Source: Nocardia sp. NRRL S-836
GTDB lineage: Bacteria; Actinomycetota; Actinomycetes; Mycobacteriales; Pseudonocardiaceae
Direction: 5' to 3'
Length of the DNA: 64,000 nt
Assembly (NCBI RefSeq): GCF_001279525.1
Contig: NZ_LGDY01000177.1
Location: 62,001-126,000 of the forward strand
Shown here: positions 5,917-14,763 of the stretch, in pieces
Layout of the letters: each line of letters opens with the position of its first letter
Numbering within the stretch: position 1 is the stretch's first letter
Program-made: the position numbers and the translations under genes
The notes under the pieces: generated by a model
The model's input: only the letters and a program-made list of their open reading frames with translations
What the model was told of the DNA's origin: nothing
Database searches by the model: none

Positions 5917-8451
5917 ATGCGCCGAATCCCTGCCCTGTTAGCGATCCTGGTCGCTGTGCTCGCATTGGCGGTCCCTGCACAGGCCGCCACTGGCGTCACC
6001 GCGACCTTCTCCCGCACCGGCACGAGTGCCAAGTTCGTGGTCGCCAACGCGAGCACGACCGCGCTCAACGGGTGGTCGATCAAGTTCGACCTCCCGGCCG
6101 GTGTCACGGTCGGCTCCGTCCAGAACGCCACGACCACCCAGAACGGCACACGGGTGACGCTCACCCCGTCGTTCTACATCGCCAACCTCCCATCGGGACG
6201 CAGCACCGAGCCCTACAGCCCGACGTTCACCCTGAGCGCCGCGGCCGACCCGACCGCCTGCACGATCAACGGCATGGCGTGCGACGGCAGCGGTGACCCC
6301 GCGCCGACGCCGACCGGGCTGACCGCCGAGTACTCGGTGGCCGGTGGCACGGCGAAGTTCGTCGTGCGCAACCACACCACCGCCGCGGTGAGCGACTGGT
6401 CGATCTCCCTGACGCTGCCCAACGGCGTGACGGTCAGCAACGGCCAGAACGGCACCGTCAGCCAGAACGGCAACCAGGTCACCATCACCCCGTTGCACTA
6501 CAACAAGACCGTGGCCGCGGGCGGCAGCACCGAGCCCTACAGCCCGACGTTCGCCATCAGCGCCGACGCCGACCCGGTCACCTGCCGGATCAACAACGCG
6601 AACTGCGACGGCAGCGCGGACACACCGCCAAGCGCCCCGACGGGTCTGGCCTCGCCGACGAAGACCACGCGCACGGTGACGTTGCAGTGGAACGGATCCA
6701 CGCCGGGCTCGTTGCCGATCGCCGGCTACGACGTCTACAACGGCACCACGCTCGCCGGCAGCTCCACCACGACGTCCACGATCATCACCGGCCTGACCCC
6801 GAACACCGCGTACTCGTTCACGGTCAGGGCCAAGGACTCGAAGGGCACGCAAAGCGCTCCGAGCGCGGCGCTGGCCGTCACCACCAACAACCCCGCCGAC
6901 GACACGACCCCGCCGACCGCACCGGGCAACCTGCGCGCCACGGCGAAGGACGCGGGCAGCATCACGTTGGCGTGGAACGCTTCCACCGACAACCGCGGGG
7001 TCGCGAACTACGACGTCTACGTGGGCACGACCGTGAAGCTGACGGTCTCCGGCACCACGGCGGTCGTCAACGGGCTCGCGCCGTCCACGGACTACACGTT
7101 CACCGTGCGCGCGCGGGACCTCTACGACAACGTCTCGGCGCCGAGCAATGCGCTCAACGAACGCACCAGTGACATCGTCGGCGGCTACGCCCGTGTCGGG
7201 TACTTCGTGCAGTGGGGCATCTACGGACGCCAGTACTTCGTGAAGGACATGGACGCCGCGAAGCTGACGCACGTCAACTACGCGTTCGGCAACATCGACC
7301 CGGTCAACCTCACGTGCCTGCACGGCGTCACGAAGGGCACGAGCCCGGACCCGCAGGACCCGAACCAGGGCGACGGCGCCGGTGACGCGGAAGCCGACTA
7401 CAGCCGGCCGATGAGCGCGTCGCAGTCCGTGGACGGCGTCGCGGACAGCGGCTGGGAACCGTTGCGCGGCAACTACAACCAGCTCAAGAAGCTCAAGGCG
7501 AAGCACCCGAACCTGAAGGTGCTGATCTCGCTCGGCGGCTGGACCTACTCGAAGTACTTCTCCGACGTCGCGGCCACCGACGCGGCGCGCAAGAAGTTCG
7601 TGTCGTCGTGCATCGACCTCTACCTCAAGGGCAACCTGCCCGTCTACAACAGCGCGGGCGGCCCCGGCACGGCGGCGGGCATCTTCGACGGCTTCGACCT
7701 CGACTGGGAGTGGCCGGGCGCGGAAGGCCACGCGGGCAACCACTTCGGACCGCAGGACAAGGTCAACAACACCCTGCTGATCGAGGAGTTCCGCCGGCAG
7801 ATGGACGCCTACAGCACCACGACCGGCAAGCGCTACCAGCTGACCGCGTTCACGCCGGCCGACCCGGCGAAGATCGCGTCGGGCTGGGAGCTCGGGCGGG
7901 TCGCGCAGTCGATGGACATCTTCAACGTCCAGGGCTACGACTTCCACGGCTCGGGCAGCGACAACTCGTGGGAGCCGAACCGGACCGGCCACCAGGGCAA
8001 CCTGTACCCGGACCCGGACGACCCGTACACGACGAAGTTCAGCGTGGAGAGCACCGTGCAGGCCTACCTCGACGCCGGGGTGCCGTCGCGCAAGATCACG
8101 CTCGGGCTCGCGTTCTACGGCCGCGGCTGGCAGAACGTGACCAACGGCGGCAAGAACGGCGAGTGGCAGGCCGCGGGTGGTGCGGCGCCGGGCCAGTTCC
8201 CGGAGGAGTCGGGCACGCGCGGGTACGCCAACCTCGTCGCGTCCGTGCCGAACTGCACCGTCTACCACGACGAGGTGGCCGTGGCGACGTCCTGCTACAC
8301 CGGCAACCAGTGGTGGACCTTCGACGACGCGTGGTCGATCCAGAAGAAGACCGCGTGGCTGAAGTCGAAGAACCTGCTGGGCGCGATGTTCTGGGAGATG
8401 TCGGGTGACCGCGGCCCGCTGATGGCCGCGGTCGACGCCGGACTCAGGTAG
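5917..8451 (+). CDS. secreted modular GH18 chitinase (2 CBM2-like, 2 FnIII, GH18)
   Basis: 844 residues. A Sec signal peptide (residues 1-23, ending VPAQA) is followed by two CBM2-like substrate-binding modules (about 26-128 and 132-232), each ending in an STEPYSPTF strand and a C-x-I-N-x-x-x-C disulfide pair. Two fibronectin III domains follow (about 237-327 and 332-418), then the GH18 catalytic barrel (about 421-844). The catalytic motif FDGFDLDWEW gives D591, D594, D596 and the proton donor E598. It should cut beta-1,4 bonds in chitin outside the cell. The ATG is preceded by only weak ribosome-site sequence. It is inserted between nitrobindin and pabC of the conserved backbone. Confidence 0.93.
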   Translation: MRRIPALLAILVAVLALAVPAQAATGVTATFSRTGTSAKFVVANASTTALNGWSIKFDLPAGVTVGSVQNATTTQNGTRVTLTPSFYIANLPSGRSTEPYSPTFTLSAAADPTACTINGMACDGSGDPAPTPTGLTAEYSVAGGTAKFVVRNHTTAAVSDWSISLTLPNGVTVSNGQNGTVSQNGNQVTITPLHYNKTVAAGGSTEPYSPTFAISADADPVTCRINNANCDGSADTPPSAPTGLASPTKTTRTVTLQWNGSTPGSLPIAGYDVYNGTTLAGSSTTTSTIITGLTPNTAYSFTVRAKDSKGTQSAPSAALAVTTNNPADDTTPPTAPGNLRATAKDAGSITLAWNASTDNRGVANYDVYVGTTVKLTVSGTTAVVNGLAPSTDYTFTVRARDLYDNVSAPSNALNERTSDIVGGYARVGYFVQWGIYGRQYFVKDMDAAKLTHVNYAFGNIDPVNLTCLHGVTKGTSPDPQDPNQGDGAGDAEADYSRPMSASQSVDGVADSGWEPLRGNYNQLKKLKAKHPNLKVLISLGGWTYSKYFSDVAATDAARKKFVSSCIDLYLKGNLPVYNSAGGPGTAAGIFDGFDLDWEWPGAEGHAGNHFGPQDKVNNTLLIEEFRRQMDAYSTTTGKRYQLTAFTPADPAKIASGWELGRVAQSMDIFNVQGYDFHGSGSDNSWEPNRTGHQGNLYPDPDDPYTTKFSVESTVQAYLDAGVPSRKITLGLAFYGRGWQNVTNGGKNGEWQAAGGAAPGQFPEESGTRGYANLVASVPNCTVYHDEVAVATSCYTGNQWWTFDDAWSIQKKTAWLKSKNLLGAMFWEMSGDRGPLMAAVDAGLR

Positions 8452-8452
8452 G

Positions 8453-9295
8453 TCAGTACTCCGACTCGTACAGGCCCTGCAGCTCGGTGAGCAGGGCCGA
8501 CGAGTCGGGCAGCTGCTTGCCGTCCAGCGTGGTCACCCGCGTGATCTTGCGGACGCTGGAGGCGAGGAACACGCCGTCGGCGTCGTAGAGCTCGCCGGTC
8601 TGGACCGGCTCCACGAGCACGGTCCAGCCGGCGCGCTCGGCGGCGCGGAACAGCGCGTACTGCGTGGTGCCCGGCAGGATGCCGAGCTTCGACGGCGGCG
8701 TGACCAGCGTCTTGCCGCGCACGAGGACCACGGTGGAGGTCGGGCCCTCCAGCACGGAGCCGTCCGAGGTCGTGAAGACGACCTCGGCGGCACCGCGGCG
8801 CTCGGCCTCGCGGATCGCGGCCATGTTGATCGCGTACGACAGCGACTTCGCGCCCAGCAGCAGCCACGGCGCGCGGTCGGCGAGGTCCGGCTCGATGCCG
8901 CGGTCCAGCGTCACCGCGGCCAGGCCCTCGGCGCGCTGCTTGAGCACCTTCTGGCCGATCTCCATGCCCAGCGCGAAGCCGGTGCCGGTGCCGTCGCCGC
9001 CCTCGATGCCGCGGGTGTAGACGAGCTTGAGCGCAAACTCGCTGCCACCGGTCCAGTTGCCGATGACGAGCTCGACCGCGCGTTCGAACTCGGCGCGCGG
9101 CGGGACGGGCATGTCGAGCATCGCCGCCGACCGCTCCAGGCGGTCCAGGTGCGGCGACAGCTCACGGGGCTTCCCGTCGACGACGAGGATGGTTTCGAAC
9201 ACGCCGTCGCCGCGCATGAGACCGAGGTCGTCCACGCGGATCTGAGGGGCGTCGGGGTCAGCGAGGGTTCCGTCGAGCAGTGCCAGCACGCGCAT
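8453..9295 (-). CDS. pabC: aminodeoxychorismate lyase (PabC-like), PLP fold type IV
   Basis: 280 residues of the branched-chain aminotransferase-like class IV PLP family. GLMRGDGVFETI near the N-terminus, the PLP lysine in LGAKSLSYA (about residue 150) and EVVFTTSDGSVLEGPTS are the family blocks. It would turn 4-amino-4-deoxychorismate into 4-aminobenzoate plus pyruvate for folate synthesis; a D-amino-acid or branched-chain transaminase cannot be fully excluded. It is divergent from the Fur-family gene and ends one base from the chitinase stop. Confidence 0.8.
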   Translation of the reverse strand: MRVLALLDGTLADPDAPQIRVDDLGLMRGDGVFETILVVDGKPRELSPHLDRLERSAAMLDMPVPPRAEFERAVELVIGNWTGGSEFALKLVYTRGIEGGDGTGTGFALGMEIGQKVLKQRAEGLAAVTLDRGIEPDLADRAPWLLLGAKSLSYAINMAAIREAERRGAAEVVFTTSDGSVLEGPTSTVVLVRGKTLVTPPSKLGILPGTTQYALFRAAERAGWTVLVEPVQTGELYDADGVFLASSVRKITRVTTLDGKQLPDSSALLTELQGLYESEY

Positions 9296-9321
9296 GGAGT
9301 GAGCCTACTAACATCGGTGTC

Positions 9322-9756
9322 GTGGAGACCGCAAGAGGCCTGCGCAAAACGCTGCACGACCGCGGCATGCGGATGACGCCGCAGCGCCAGCTCGTGCTGG
9401 ACGCGGTCAGGCTCCTGGGCCACGCGACCCCGGAGCAGATCTGCCAGCGCGTCCAGGAGACCGCGCCGACGGTCAACATCACCACGATCTACCGCACGCT
9501 CGACCTGCTCGACCGGCTCGGGCTGGTGCGGCACACGCACCTCGGGCACGGCGCGCCCAGCTACTCCGTGGACGAGCACCAGCACGTGCACCTGGTCTGC
9601 CACGTCTGCGGCCGCGTCGACGAGATCCCGTGCGAGCTGATGGAGCCGTTGGCCGGAACATTGCGGCAGCGCGACGGGTTCGAACTGGATGCGAGCCACC
9701 TCGCGCTGTCCGGCACGTGCCGCGACTGCCTCAAGCAGGAGCAGGAGACCGAGTGA
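9322..9756 (+). CDS. Fur-family metalloregulator
   Basis: 144 residues from GTG 9322. It has an N-terminal winged helix (MRMTPQRQLVLDAV; recognition region NITTIYRTLDLL) and a dimerisation domain with HQHVHLVCHVCGRV. CxxC pairs at about 95-98 and 133-136 make the structural zinc site. Which metal or peroxide it senses is not readable from sequence. The start is placed at GTG 9322 because upstream codons only extend into the pabC promoter; no Shine-Dalgarno sequence is present, so the mRNA may be leaderless. The stop overlaps the ygfZ start (GTGA). Confidence 0.88.
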   Translation: METARGLRKTLHDRGMRMTPQRQLVLDAVRLLGHATPEQICQRVQETAPTVNITTIYRTLDLLDRLGLVRHTHLGHGAPSYSVDEHQHVHLVCHVCGRVDEIPCELMEPLAGTLRQRDGFELDASHLALSGTCRDCLKQEQETE

Positions 9757-10814
9757 GCTTCCCAGGAGCCGTCCCGCCGCCAGACGATTCCACCGATGCC
9801 GGCGTCGCCTGGCACTACGGCGACCCGTTCGCCGAACAGCGCTCGGCCGCCCGCTCGGTCGTCGTCGTGGACCGCTCGAACCGCGGGATCATCGCGGTGC
9901 CCGGCGCGGACCGGCTGACCTGGCTGCACCAGCTCACCAGCCAGCACTTCGAGCAGCTCGGCGAGAACGCGGGCACCGAGGCGCTGATCCTCGACGCGCA
10001 GGGCCGGCTGGAGCACCACATGGTGGTCGCGAACGTCGGCGGCACCGTGTTCCTGGACGTGGAGCAGGTCGACGGCCTGCTCGCGTACCTCAAGAAGATG
10101 GTCTTCTGGTCGAAGGTCGAGCCGCGGGACGCCTCCGCCGAGTTCGCGCTGCTGTCGGTCATCGGGCCGGACGCGGCCGCGGTGCTGGAGAAGGTCGACG
10201 TGCCGGTGCCCGCGGACGTCACGGCACTGGGCGACGGGTTCGTGCGGCGCAGGTCGTGGCCGGGCCACGGCTCGTTCGACCTGCTGGTGCCGCGTGCCGA
10301 CCTGGCCGCGTGGTGGCAGCGGCTCACCGACGCGGGCGCCCGTCCGGCCGGCAGCTTCGCGTTCGAGGCGCTGCGGGTCGAGGCGCTGCGGCCCCGGCCG
10401 GGCATCGACACCGACGAGCGCACGATCCCGCACGAGGTGAACCTCGTCGAGCCCGCCGTGCACCTGAGCAAGGGCTGCTACCGCGGCCAGGAGACGGTCG
10501 CGAAGGTCCACAACGTGGGACGGCCGCCGCGCCGGATGCTCCTACTCCACCTGGATGGTTCTGCCGACGGCCAGCCGGAGACCGGCGACCCGGTCCTGCT
10601 GGACGGCCGCACGGTGGGCCGGGTGGGCAGCGTTGTGCAGCACCACGAGCTCGGACCGGTCGCGTTGGCTCTGGTCAAACGGTCTGTACCGGTCGAGTCG
10701 GACCTGGTCGCGGGTGCCGAGGACCGCCAGGTGCCGGCCCGCATCGACCCGGACTCGGTGCCGCCGGACACGCCCGGCCTGGGCCGGGAAGCTGTTCGCA
10801 ACCTGAGGGGTTGA
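9753..10814 (+). CDS. ygfZ: YgfZ/GcvT-like folate-binding protein
   Basis: 353 residues with the aminomethyltransferase-like fold. The diagnostic YgfZ motif KGCYRGQET (around residue 242) contains the conserved Cys. YgfZ binds tetrahydrofolate and helps maintain some iron-sulfur enzymes such as MiaB. The GTG at 9753 overlaps the Fur stop (GTGA), which fixes the start; a longer in-frame reading from 9630 would run through the Fur gene. Pairing with a Fur-type regulator suits an iron-sulfur role. Confidence 0.88.
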   Translation: MSFPGAVPPPDDSTDAGVAWHYGDPFAEQRSAARSVVVVDRSNRGIIAVPGADRLTWLHQLTSQHFEQLGENAGTEALILDAQGRLEHHMVVANVGGTVFLDVEQVDGLLAYLKKMVFWSKVEPRDASAEFALLSVIGPDAAAVLEKVDVPVPADVTALGDGFVRRRSWPGHGSFDLLVPRADLAAWWQRLTDAGARPAGSFAFEALRVEALRPRPGIDTDERTIPHEVNLVEPAVHLSKGCYRGQETVAKVHNVGRPPRRMLLLHLDGSADGQPETGDPVLLDGRTVGRVGSVVQHHELGPVALALVKRSVPVESDLVAGAEDRQVPARIDPDSVPPDTPGLGREAVRNLRG

Positions 10815-10832
10815 CGCCCTAAAGTCCGGGTC

Positions 10833-11657
10833 ATGTCCCTGGGCACGCTCATCACCGTCGCTCCCACCGGAGCGGAGCACGCGAAAGCCGACGTCCCGGC
10901 ACTCCCGGTGACCCTGGAGGAGCTGGTCTCGACCGCGCGGAGCTGCGAGCAGGTCGGCGCGGCGATGATCCACGTCCACATCCGCGGCGCGGACGCGAAA
11001 CCGTCGCTCGACCTCGGTCTGCTGAAGGCGGCGGTCGAGGCGTTGCGCGCCGAGACCGGCCTCGTGGTCCAGCTCTCCACCGGCGGGTCGGTGCACGACC
11101 CCGAGGCCGACCGGCTGCGCGTGCTGGAGGCGATGCCGGACTCGGCGTCCTGCACGATGGGAACGGTCAACTTCGGCGACGACGTGTTCATGAACCGCTG
11201 GGAGTTCATCGTCGCGTTGCACAAGGGCATGCAGGAACGCGGCATCGTGCCCGAGTACGAGATCTTCGACCTCGGACAGCTGGCGTCGCTGAAGCGGCTG
11301 CTCGACCAGCACGGCCTGCCCGCGGGCGGGCACGTGCACGTCGACCTCGTCATGGGGGTGCCCGGCGGCATGCCGGGAGACGCCGCGACGCTGGTTGCCG
11401 CAGTCAACGCTCTGCCGGACGGGGCAACGTTCTCCGCCACCGGGATCGGCCGGACCACGCTTCCCGTGATGTTCACCGCATTGGGAGCGGGTGGCCACCT
11501 CCGCGTGGGTATGGAAGACACGATCAGCTATTCGCGAGGCGTGCCCGTGCGGGACAACGCACAGCTCGTCGCCCGTGCCGCGGGCCTCGCGAAGATCGCG
11601 CAACGGCCACCGTTGTCGCCCGATGAGGCACGCAAGCTCCTCGGCGTGCACATTTGA
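10833..11657 (+). CDS. BKACE-family beta-keto acid cleavage enzyme (DUF849)
   Basis: 274 residues. A TIM-barrel protein of the DUF849/BKACE family, whose founder cleaves 3-keto-5-aminohexanoate with acetyl-CoA in lysine fermentation. The zinc-binding motif is MIHVHIRG, followed by STGGS, the catalytic-loop Glu in YEIFDLGQL, and GVPGGMPGD. The substrate of this branch cannot be named from sequence. It lies 18 bases after ygfZ, behind a possible -10 (CCTAAAGT), so it may have its own promoter. Confidence 0.82.
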   Translation: MSLGTLITVAPTGAEHAKADVPALPVTLEELVSTARSCEQVGAAMIHVHIRGADAKPSLDLGLLKAAVEALRAETGLVVQLSTGGSVHDPEADRLRVLEAMPDSASCTMGTVNFGDDVFMNRWEFIVALHKGMQERGIVPEYEIFDLGQLASLKRLLDQHGLPAGGHVHVDLVMGVPGGMPGDAATLVAAVNALPDGATFSATGIGRTTLPVMFTALGAGGHLRVGMEDTISYSRGVPVRDNAQLVARAAGLAKIAQRPPLSPDEARKLLGVHI

Positions 11658-11717
11658 GACAACTTTGGTGCATGGGATGTGTTGGCGGGTGAGGAGGATC
11701 TACCGCAGGATGGACAC

Positions 11718-12287
11718 GTGATCGAGGTGCGTCCTGGCGGGCGCCGCCGAATCGACCGGGTGCTCGCCCCTGACTACACGGAGGGCGTCGAGCAACGCCC
11801 GCTCGTCGAGGTGCGCGAACTGCGGGACGAGGCCGCGCAGGAAGAGACCGACCTGTCCTACCTGCGGCGGCTGCTGCACGCGCGGATCGACATCGTGCGG
11901 GCCGAACAGCAGCGCCGCAGCTCCGGCGGCTCGGCGGTGGTCGAGCAGCTGGCCACGATCCTCTCCTCGAACGCCGTGGGGCCGGCCACCGGCCTCGGCC
12001 GGTACCAGACACATGAGCCCTCACGCGCTGATGCGCACCAACGGCACGTGGAAGCGCTCATCTCCGATGTCGACCTCTCCGACGTGAGCAAGTTGTCCGA
12101 CGAACGCCTCGGCGAGGTGCTGGAGACGTTCATCTCGGAGGAGGCCTCCGTGTCGGTGCGGCGGCGGGAGGTCCAGGTGGTCGTGGACCGGCTCAACGCC
12201 GAGATCGCGTCCCGCTACCAGCGCGGCAGCGCGTCGGTGGACGAGCTGCTGGCCGCGGAGCGCGGGCACCACCGGCCCAAGCGCTGA
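11718..12287 (+). CDS. rsiG: RsiG-type anti-sigma factor for WhiG (AmfC-like)
   Basis: 189 residues, largely helical. It starts with the family block RPGGRRRIDRVLAPDY and has two helices carrying the c-di-GMP-binding pattern E-x3-S-x2-R-x3-Q-x3-D. The second copy is complete (E142, S146, R149, Q153, D157). The first has E43, S47, R50, His54 instead of Gln, and D58. In Streptomyces RsiG plus c-di-GMP holds the sporulation sigma factor WhiG inactive. GTG 11718 is used; GTG 11679 in the same frame would add 13 acidic residues and cannot be excluded. whiG is not in the window. Confidence 0.85.
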   Translation: MIEVRPGGRRRIDRVLAPDYTEGVEQRPLVEVRELRDEAAQEETDLSYLRRLLHARIDIVRAEQQRRSSGGSAVVEQLATILSSNAVGPATGLGRYQTHEPSRADAHQRHVEALISDVDLSDVSKLSDERLGEVLETFISEEASVSVRRREVQVVVDRLNAEIASRYQRGSASVDELLAAERGHHRPKR

Positions 12288-12344
12288 CTCCCACAGTCTG
12301 GGAGGGTCGTTCCACTTTTTGGGCGGCGGACCTAGCGTGCCCCC

Positions 12345-13526
12345 ATGGGGTACCGCTGGGTCGTGCTGTTCGTCGGGGCGTTGGCGCAGGGCACGAACGC
12401 CGCCGTCTTCCTCGGCCTCTCGGCCGTCAGCCCTCAGCTGCGTGATCACTTCGGCCTGACGTTGCCCCAGGTGGGGCTACTGCTGGGCGCGGTCAACCTG
12501 GGCACGATGATCGCCTTGGTGCCGTGGGGCCTCTTCGCGGACAACCGCGGCGAACGGCTCACCATGACCATCGGCGGCATCGGTGCCGCCGCCTGCCTGC
12601 TCGGCGTCGCGGTCGGCAACGCGTGGCTCGCGGGCGCCGCCCTGCTCGGCGCCGGGCTCTTCGGGGCCAGCGTGAACGCCGCCAGCGGCCGTGCGGTGAT
12701 GTCCTGGTTCCCCACCGGCCGGCGCGGCTTCGCGATGGGCGTGCGGCAGACCGCGACCCCGCTCGGCGCCGCGCTCACGGCCGCGTTCCTGCCCGGCATC
12801 GCCCTCGCGTCGGGTGTTCCGGCGGCGTTCGTGGCGCTGGCGTCGGTGACCGGTGCCGTGGCCCTCGCGGTGGCGCTGCTGGTCCGTGAACCGCCGGGGG
12901 CCACCCGCGGTGGCGGCGCGCACGGGCTGGTGCTGAAGGACCCGAAGCTGCTCCGCCTGACCGTGGCCAGCGGGCTGCTGGTCGTTCCGCAGTTCACGGC
13001 CGCCACGCTGCTGGTGCCGCTGCTACACGAGCACCGCGGGCTGGCCGTCACGACGGCGGCCGTGGTGTTCGGCGTCGCTCAGGCACTCGGCGGCGCCGGC
13101 CGGCTGGCCGCGGGCGTCTGGTCGGACCGGGTGGGCAGCCGGGTCGGGCCACTGCGGGTGCTCGCCGTGGTGATGGCGGCGGGCTTCGTGCTGACCGCCG
13201 TGCTGGACCAGGCGCCGTTGCCCGTGCTGGTGGCGGTGCTGGTGCCGACCGCCGTGGTCGCGCTGGCGTGGAACGGGCTGGCCGTCACCGAGGCGGGCGA
13301 GCTGGCTCCGCCTGGCCGCAGCGCGACCGCGATCAGCATGCAGAACACCTCGAACTACCTCAGCGCGACGATCACGCCCGCGGTGTCGGCGTCGGTCGCC
13401 GTGCACGTGGGCTGGCCTGCGGCGATGCTGCTCGCGGCGGTGGCGTCGGCGGCCGGCTGGGCGCTGCTTCAGCCGTGGCGTTCGCGGCGGGCCAGCTCGC
13501 CCCAGAACTCGCGCAGCGACTCGTAG
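12345..13526 (+). CDS. MFS transporter
   Basis: 393 residues with about twelve hydrophobic segments and the MFS loop 2-3 motif (GLFADNRGERLTM) at about residues 62-74. A second-half counterpart, GVWSDRVGSR, lies at about 257-266. The layout suggests an exporter or small-molecule permease of the CynX/NarK-like type; the substrate is unknown. ATG 12345 begins 10 bases after a possible -10 (TAGCGT), so initiation may be close to leaderless. Its last 58 bases overlap the convergent DUF8083-like gene. Confidence 0.85.
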   Translation: MGYRWVVLFVGALAQGTNAAVFLGLSAVSPQLRDHFGLTLPQVGLLLGAVNLGTMIALVPWGLFADNRGERLTMTIGGIGAAACLLGVAVGNAWLAGAALLGAGLFGASVNAASGRAVMSWFPTGRRGFAMGVRQTATPLGAALTAAFLPGIALASGVPAAFVALASVTGAVALAVALLVREPPGATRGGGAHGLVLKDPKLLRLTVASGLLVVPQFTAATLLVPLLHEHRGLAVTTAAVVFGVAQALGGAGRLAAGVWSDRVGSRVGPLRVLAVVMAAGFVLTAVLDQAPLPVLVAVLVPTAVVALAWNGLAVTEAGELAPPGRSATAISMQNTSNYLSATITPAVSASVAVHVGWPAAMLLAAVASAAGWALLQPWRSRRASSPQNSRSDS

Positions 13527-14332
13527 CGCAGCGCGACCTCCTCGGCGTCGCCGGTCTCCAGCGCGTCGACGATGGCGTTCACGTCGGCGGCGGAGGAGTC
13601 CTCCAGCAGGTCCTTGTCGTTCAGCAGCTGGACCAGGCCGCCGTAGTCGAGCTCGACCGCCGAGTGCGGGTGGAAGTGCTCCAGCCAGCGGCCGGTGTCG
13701 GCGAGGACCTTGGCCGGGCCGTCCTCGCCCAGCGCGGTCTTCACGACCTTCAACGCCCGCGCGACCCGCCGGCGTGCGTCGGCCATCGCGACCCGCCAGG
13801 AGACCTGCCGTTCCGGGTCGTCCTGGGCGCTCGCGAGCACCACGCGCCGCTGGGCGGGGTCGACCAGGGCGAACCACGGCAGCGGCACGGTCCAGGTCGT
13901 GGAGATCACGTGCACGGCCCCCGCGGCGAGCTCGGCCATCACGGCGGACGCGCGCGTCCTGACCGTCTCCGGCGCGATCCCGAGGGCCGCGTCCTGCAGA
14001 ACGGGCGGGGAAGACGCCAGGAAGCCCACCAGAGCCGCCGCGGACCGCGCCCTGAGGTCCAGCGGGCAGACGAGGGGTCCCGGCCCCACACGGGCCGCGT
14101 CGGACGTCGGCACCTCGGCCGGACTGATGGTCATCACTTCGACGTGCGAGCCGCCCGGGAGCAACTTCTTCGCCAACTGTGATCGCAACCACAGCTCCCG
14201 TTCCCGGTCACCGACCTCGGCACGGGGGACAGGGCCCGTATCCAGGGCTTTTCGCACCTTGTCCGCTAGCGGTGCGTCCAAAACCGATAACGGTTCGTAC
14301 ACCCGCAGGTAGGCGACGAACGGTCTGGGCAC
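13469..14332 (-). CDS. conserved actinobacterial protein of unknown function (DUF8083-like)
   Basis: 287 residues, soluble, with no signal peptide or membrane segment. It begins RPFVAYLRVYEPL and has a central GAVHVISTTWTVPLPWFALV block that I associate with the DUF8083 family. It holds the place of the mycobacterial Rv0811c next to the DUF3073 gene, which supports a conserved but unassigned role. Its 3' end overlaps the convergent MFS gene by 58 bases (13469-13526). Confidence 0.7.
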   Translation of the reverse strand: MPRPFVAYLRVYEPLSVLDAPLADKVRKALDTGPVPRAEVGDRERELWLRSQLAKKLLPGGSHVEVMTISPAEVPTSDAARVGPGPLVCPLDLRARSAAALVGFLASSPPVLQDAALGIAPETVRTRASAVMAELAAGAVHVISTTWTVPLPWFALVDPAQRRVVLASAQDDPERQVSWRVAMADARRRVARALKVVKTALGEDGPAKVLADTGRWLEHFHPHSAVELDYGGLVQLLNDKDLLEDSSAADVNAIVDALETGDAEEVALRYESLREFWGELARRERHG

Positions 14333-14505
14333 GTGTGCATCCTCCCACGCGAGGGGGGCCGGGAGATTTGGCGGTACGTGTCACGCCTACCGCGTCGCGA
14401 GGAACCCCATCGGCACGGTACGGTAGTTACCAGGAACTAGTTGTCGAGACGAGTGGGGCCGCCGTTCCCCCGGCCGCCCCCGTCCCTGTGCGAGGGGGTC
14501 GAGCC

Positions 14506-14691
14506 ATGGGGCGCGGCCGAGCGAAGGCCAAGCAGACGAAGGTCGCCAGGGAGCTCAAATACAGCTCTCATGAGACCGACTTCGCTGCGCTGCAGCGTGA
14601 GCTGTCTGGTGGCGAAACGTCGCCGAACGGACGTGGTGGCGATGACAGCCACGACGATCCGTACGACGACTACGACGACTACCGTCGCTGA
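14506..14691 (+). CDS. DUF3073 small basic/acidic protein
   Basis: 61 residues: a strongly conserved basic N-terminus (GRGRAKAKQTKVARELKYSS) and an acidic, tyrosine-rich tail (DDSHDDPYDDYDDYRR). This is the DUF3073 family, present in nearly all actinobacteria beside purM; here a large insertion separates the two. The ATG at 14506 follows CGAGGGGGTCGAGCC, a good ribosome site. The split charge suggests nucleic-acid or ribosome contact, but function is unknown. Confidence 0.92.
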   Translation: MGRGRAKAKQTKVARELKYSSHETDFAALQRELSGGETSPNGRGGDDSHDDPYDDYDDYRR

Positions 14692-14703
14692 ATCCAGCCT
14701 GAG

Positions 14704-14753
14704 GAGTTCAAGGGTTGGGTGGCTGGTTGATCAGCCACCCAACCCTTGAACTC
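14704..14753. terminator. 22-bp perfect hairpin, bidirectional terminator
   Basis: Arms at 14704-14725 and 14732-14753 are perfect reverse complements over 22 bases, with a six-base loop GTTGAT. The structure lies 12 bases after the DUF3073 stop and 10 bases after the convergent old-yellow-enzyme stop, so it can end both transcripts. Neither side has a T-run. Confidence 0.8.
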
Positions 14754-14763
14754 TGAGGGCTGC

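Noticed and set aside
5938..8268. 776-codon minus-strand frame opposite the chitinase
   Set aside because: Low-complexity Arg/Val/Gly composition; the opposite frame holds full GH18, FnIII and CBM domains.
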